Source: Blastocystis hominis
Taxonomy: Eukaryota; Sar; Bigyra; Opalinata; Blastocystidae
Assembly (NCBI RefSeq): GCF_000151665.1
Contig: NW_013171828.1
Location: forward strand, 251,469 to 315,468
DNA length: 64,000 nt
Direction: 5' to 3'
In this document: piece by piece, positions 59,649 through 64,000 of the stretch
Layout of the letters: every line of letters starts with the position of its first letter
How positions within the stretch are numbered: position 1 is the first letter of the stretch
Position numbers and translations under genes: made by a program
The notes under the pieces: generated by a model
Seen by the model: the letters and a program-made list of their open reading frames with translations, nothing else
The model's database searches: none
Told to the model about the DNA's origin: nothing

Positions 59649-62600
59649 TCAATAATGAACTGGAACAACTTCAACTCTAATCTCATTATCGACATCATTA
59701 GATTCATTATTGAGCGGTAGAACTTCAATATCAGAATCAACAATATCGAACATTCTTTCTTCATTCTCAACATTGACAACAATAGGTTCTCTTCTAGGTT
59801 CCACATTAACTGGTATCACTTCATCATCTGAATCAGATTTTCCTATTACTCTTTCTCTCTTATTCTTAGTATTGACAACAAGGAATTCTCTTCTAGGTTC
59901 CATATTAACTGGCGTCACTTGAGGAAGAGAAGAAGATCTCTCAGATATTCTTTCTTCTCCCCTGTCAGCATCGACATTAATAGGCTTTTTTATAGGTTCC
60001 ACTCTGTGTTCTGGTTTCACACGAACAGGTTCTAGTTTACGCACAGTACGATTTAAGGAGAGATGATTTTGATTTTTTGTAGAATTTTGTGGTTTTGTTT
60101 TCAAATACTTTTTTTCTCGTCCATGAATTACCTTTTGAAGACTAATACTCGCTTTTTTACATAGATTAATTATAATTAAAACAATACTAAAAAGAACTAT
60201 AAGCGCAGCAATAACAATAACATGGATCAAATTATGAGATATGCAGAATCCATTGATTTCGCCCCATTCTCCATCCTTTTCTCCAAGTACACAAGCTCTT
60301 GTTTTTTCTCCTATATACCGTCCATTCCATGAGCATTGATAAACATAAACATCACCAACGTTTGTGGCTTCAAAGATTCCGTCAGCTTCGCATCTTCCTT
60401 TTCTAACAGTCATTGTGATAGTTGTAGAAATATAACCGACCTGATTCTTTCCATAGATCGTGATCCTTCTTTCATAACATGTTTCAGTTGGTACTCCAGT
60501 GATTTCTCCATTCTTAGAATTCAATGATAATCCAGCAGGAAGAACCATTTCATAACCCAAATAAAACTCTTCGATAATGTTACTATGAGTTGGAGCTTTA
60601 ATACGAACTTCCTTATCTAAGATAAATTCATACACACTATTTTCATAATGTAAATTAGCGGGCGGCTTTAGTTTACAATACTCAGAGTGAATTTCTCCCA
60701 ATTGGCCGTTCGAGCAAATACGATATTTGTTTCCATAATATCCACTTTCACATTCACCCAAAGAATACTCTCCTTCTCTAGCAGAGGCATAACCATCAAT
60801 TCCAGGACAAACGTCCGTTCCATTAGATTTGCAGTACAAGAGCATATACGAACTCACATACACATTGTCCGATGCTGGAATATCCACTTGAAACTTGATT
60901 TGTCTGAATCCAAATGTTCCCCGAGGAATCGACCAACTACTTCGTCCCAGTTCCTTTACAGTTTCGTTGGTAACTACCAGTATATTATCAAAAATAGAGG
61001 AGGTAACCTTCATGGCAAACAGAGAAAATCCATAATGGTCTCTATTATACACAGTCTGCATACCAAAAGCATTGAATCGAGTTCCTTCCAAATTATCTAC
61101 TTTCCAATCAAGAAATGTTCCCACAGAATTTGGTTGATATCCATAGATTGTAGGATTCAAATCAAGCAATGTATCGAAGGTTCCCATAAAAGGACTCGTT
61201 CCAATAATTGATGAATAACTATCCAATACAATCGAACATTCATTTACTCCAAATACTCCACTGGCATCAAACACAACATTATGAGAGCATGAACTACTCA
61301 AACAACAGACTTCAAATGCTATTATGTTCTTTCCGCTCACTCCTCCAACAATGCTTAGAATCACATGAAACTTTGAGAATTTTGTTCCACTATATTGAGA
61401 AATGGATAATGCTTCTAAATCGAAATTCTCATTCAGATTGAATCGAGCGACCACCCTGCCATTGAAATATGCAATGATGCCTCCTTCATACTTCACAAGA
61501 ATATTCAACACTTGATAAATGTCAATATCAGGAAGATCCACTTCTTTGCGAAGGTAGGTTATGATTCTTTCGTTTTTTCCAATTGCAGCCGCTTTCTTCG
61601 ACACCCATTCAGAATCATCAAAACTTACGGTATTCCAATTCTCCACATATTCGTAACTGATCTTCCATTCAGTATATTCCATCTGGAATGGCAAATAGGA
61701 AGAGAACATCGTACTTACAGAAGCCACCCCGCTGGGAACCTGACCCATTTCAAAGATCATCTCACCCTTTTCAACAGTGAGATAATAACCAGCAGGATTC
61801 GACCAACCATCACCAGCAGAATCGAATAGTTCTAGAGTGTAGATTCCATTCTCTAAACAAATGTCTACATAGTTCAGAGAAGTAGACAACTCAAAATGAT
61901 CATTCGATCTTATTACAGATCCACTTGTCCCAATTCCTTGATAGAGTTTGTAGGAGGATTGCTCAGGAAACTCATCTGTACGAACCACCAGACTGATTAA
62001 CCCACGACTTTCTGTGCAAACCTCGACAGTAATAGAGAAGGTAGCTGTGGAAGTACCTCCAGTTAGCTTATTGGCAGTGATTGAATAAGTGGTAGTTCCC
62101 ATCTCATTCCTTGGAGTTCCAGAAATAATGCCAATGTTAGGATCGAAAGTAATTCCATCAGGTAGAGCAGAACTGATCTGGAAATTGTAGTAATATTCGG
62201 AGTTAGGATACAGTATATCCATAATATAATCCTTGGGAATTACGATAGAATTATATTCGAGTTCGGGAATTGTCATCGATGTATCTATCGAATTCAAGTT
62301 TATGGTATTCAGTTTCCATCCACACTTCGAATTATCACCTGTTGCAAAGTCCTCAAAACGGTATTCATGATATGCTATGCTGTTGGCAAAATAGATTGTG
62401 CGTGACCCGCCAATTTGACTCCAAGTAAGATCAAATACAGTAGTCAAAACTGTCCAATCATCATTTCCACTTCGAGCCTTCAATACAAACTCATGTGGTT
62501 GTTGATCATTCTGCGTGTAGTACAATTTGAGAGTCACAGAGTTGATCCATTCATGACGATCATTATTGAAAGCGATATTCAAATAGTTTTCAGTACAGGT

Positions 62601-64000
62601 TGATGAATAAATAGAAGAATCATAATATTGAGTAAATATAGATGAAGAATCACCATTGATTCCACTGTAACTAACTGCATAGTCAAAAACACGAGATTCA
62701 GTTTCGTCACTCATCAATCGAAGAGCACAATCGAAGATTGCTTCTTTCTGGTTTGCATCGGCAGCAACGATTCCAATAGCAATGGTATTCAATCCTTGCT
62801 GAATATAATTCACAGCAAGAGTATTTCCAATTTGAACCGTCTTGATAGGAAGGGAAACTTGACGATATATAGCAGATGAGTAGCTGTTGTTATCCGAATA
62901 ACTCGAAGTAGTGATCGTGGCATCCGTCAAGCCCTTTCTATATGCTTCATGTCCATTCAAATAGACAATGCATCCATACTTGAACTTCAGAGAAAGAACG
63001 AATCCAATCGAATTGTTCATATCCAAAATAGAAAATGTCCTCTTGTACAGCTGAATCTGATTGGACGAATCGGGAAAATTGCTTTCATTTCCTTCGTTCC
63101 ATCCTTCAGTGGAAGTCGATGAATACCAATCTGCTGGAATTGTTCCAAGCTTGTAATACCAGTTAGAACGAGGATGAATAGTGTATCGAGCATTGAAAGT
63201 ACGAGTTGCAGCAGAACCACTTCTCATATCATATCTCATACGAAGAATCGTTTCCATTTCATTACCATACAGATAAGAATATATGTATAAATAAGATTCT
63301 AGATACCAAGAATCAGTAGTGGATCCAAGCGCCACTTCATACTTCGATCCACTGACACAAACATTTGTTGTCTAGTCTTCATTATTCGTCTGAATCGAAT
63401 TGAAAGCAATAGACATAACCACTTCCTGAGTCAAAGCATCCTTGATTTCGAAACTCTCATAAGCAGCATTAAATTTGTAAGTACGAAGAATATGAAGCAT
63501 TGTACCAGCACATTCTTGAACTGTAAGAATAAACGATCCAGTGTATGTTCTGCCACTCATAGTCGATGTTACAGTAATCGTCTGGTTTGACACAACGACA
63601 TTCGCAAATCCAGAAATCACACAAGTGGAAGAATCGATTGTAAGACCTTCAGGAAGGTTTTCCGCTGAACATGAAGAGAATCCATCGAGATCAGGTTGAA
63701 TATGTACCTCTTCGTATTTTGCCCAAATAGTGTAATTGTTAGGAGTGAAAGTGATTGAAGGAGGAATTGATACGTGACAAATCATAGGATGCAATTCATA
63801 TGCCGTTACATAAGTAGAATTAACACTACTAGCAATTCGGACACGATAGTGGTTAAATAAAGAAGCTTGGTAATAGCCAGTAAACCAGCCGAACACTTCG
63901 CCATCATACGATGCATTTTCAATACTAATCACATCCATCCATTCCGAATTGTCATTCGATCCTTGCCAATAGACTTCACTTGGTGCTGATAAAATCGATG
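59649..64000 (-). CDS. Large cell-surface protein with putative-Ig domains (5' partial, in-frame stop)
   Basis: Intronless frame running off the right edge. It is open from 64000 to 63375, then an in-frame TAG (63372-63374), then the same frame open for 1228 codons to 59649. It has several putative-Ig (He_PIG) type modules (LPDGITFDPNIGIISGTP, LPAGLSLNSKNGEITGVP, LPEGLTIDSSTCVISG) and jelly-roll-like sections with INGxxV patterns (GGIIAYFNGRVVARFNL). Cys-rich units before the membrane (CESGYYGNKYRICSNGQLG, CSWNGRYIGEKTRACV) resemble sushi or hormone-receptor modules. One membrane segment (VIVIAALIVLFSIVLIIINL) and a cytoplasmic tail with VNVEPRREPIVVNV-like repeats follow. Type I topology is likely. 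The TAG means a pseudogene, an allele, readthrough or an error. Confidence 0.6.

Noticed and set aside
63372-63374. Alternative genetic code with TAG as sense
   Set aside because: TAG ends the PiT and small membrane protein frames and the kinase fusion at sensible places, so a code change is unlikely.

Overview
The window is nuclear DNA of a unicellular eukaryote. Two traits point to Blastocystis or a close opalinate stramenopile relative. First, reading frames across dozens of gene breaks are restored only by removing GT...AG introns of about 22-46 nt, most of them 28-35 nt. Second, about fourteen genes have the octamer TGTTTGTT a few to about 80 nt after the coding end, which is the polyadenylation motif known from Blastocystis; in three genes the reading frame is still open, or only just closing, at that motif. 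The genetic code looks standard. The species identification is an inference.

There are two kinds of DNA. The GC-rich, gene-dense, intron-rich blocks (1-6.7 kb, 23.5-26.3 kb, 29.8-55.7 kb) carry conserved eukaryotic genes and are full of the palindrome CCGCGG. The AT-rich blocks (6.7-23.5, 26.4-29.7 and 55.7-64 kb) are gene-poor, have intronless reading frames, and hold mobile-element debris, a MORN/leucine-rich-repeat gene family and microsatellites.

Layout: a SAP/F-box-like/kinase fusion (17-3297 +), an unrecognised gene (3365-4556 +) and tRNA-dihydrouridine synthase 3 (4583-6679 +). Then comes a unit bounded by 236-nt inverted repeats carrying a frameshifted MORN/LRR gene (6910-9275), a decayed Maverick/Polinton-like element with DNA polymerase B, integrase and minor-capsid fragments (about 9.3-12.75 kb), about 7 kb of simple-sequence DNA, an intact MORN/LRR gene (20045-21079 -), a frameshifted MORN gene (21796-22574 -), an extracellular FN3-type gene (23558-26330 -) and a solo intact minor-capsid-like gene (27541-28743 -).

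The main gene block holds katanin p60 (-), a small membrane protein (+), a PiT phosphate transporter (+), an NhaC-type Na+/H+ antiporter (+), CAF-1 p60 (-), a bHLH-PAS factor (-), a TACC-domain protein (-), divergent histones H3 (-) and H4 (+), a mitochondrial-type [2Fe-2S] ferredoxin (-), a KATNIP-like protein (-), two unrecognised genes (-), a SANT-domain protein (-) and an ABCC transporter (-). The last 8 kb contain a truncated chaperonin CCT-beta copy, a third decayed MORN/LRR copy and a large surface protein running off the right edge.

Functional themes are chromatin assembly (H3, H4, CAF-1 p60), microtubules (katanin p60, a katanin-interacting-type protein, TACC), ion and phosphate transport, and Fe-S metabolism of the mitochondrion-related organelle. 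Introns were placed by eye from frame and homology. Where a total was checked (SAP/kinase gene, unrecognised gene, DUS3, katanin, membrane protein, PiT, CAF-1, TACC, ferredoxin, KATNIP, ABCC) the spliced length was a multiple of three.
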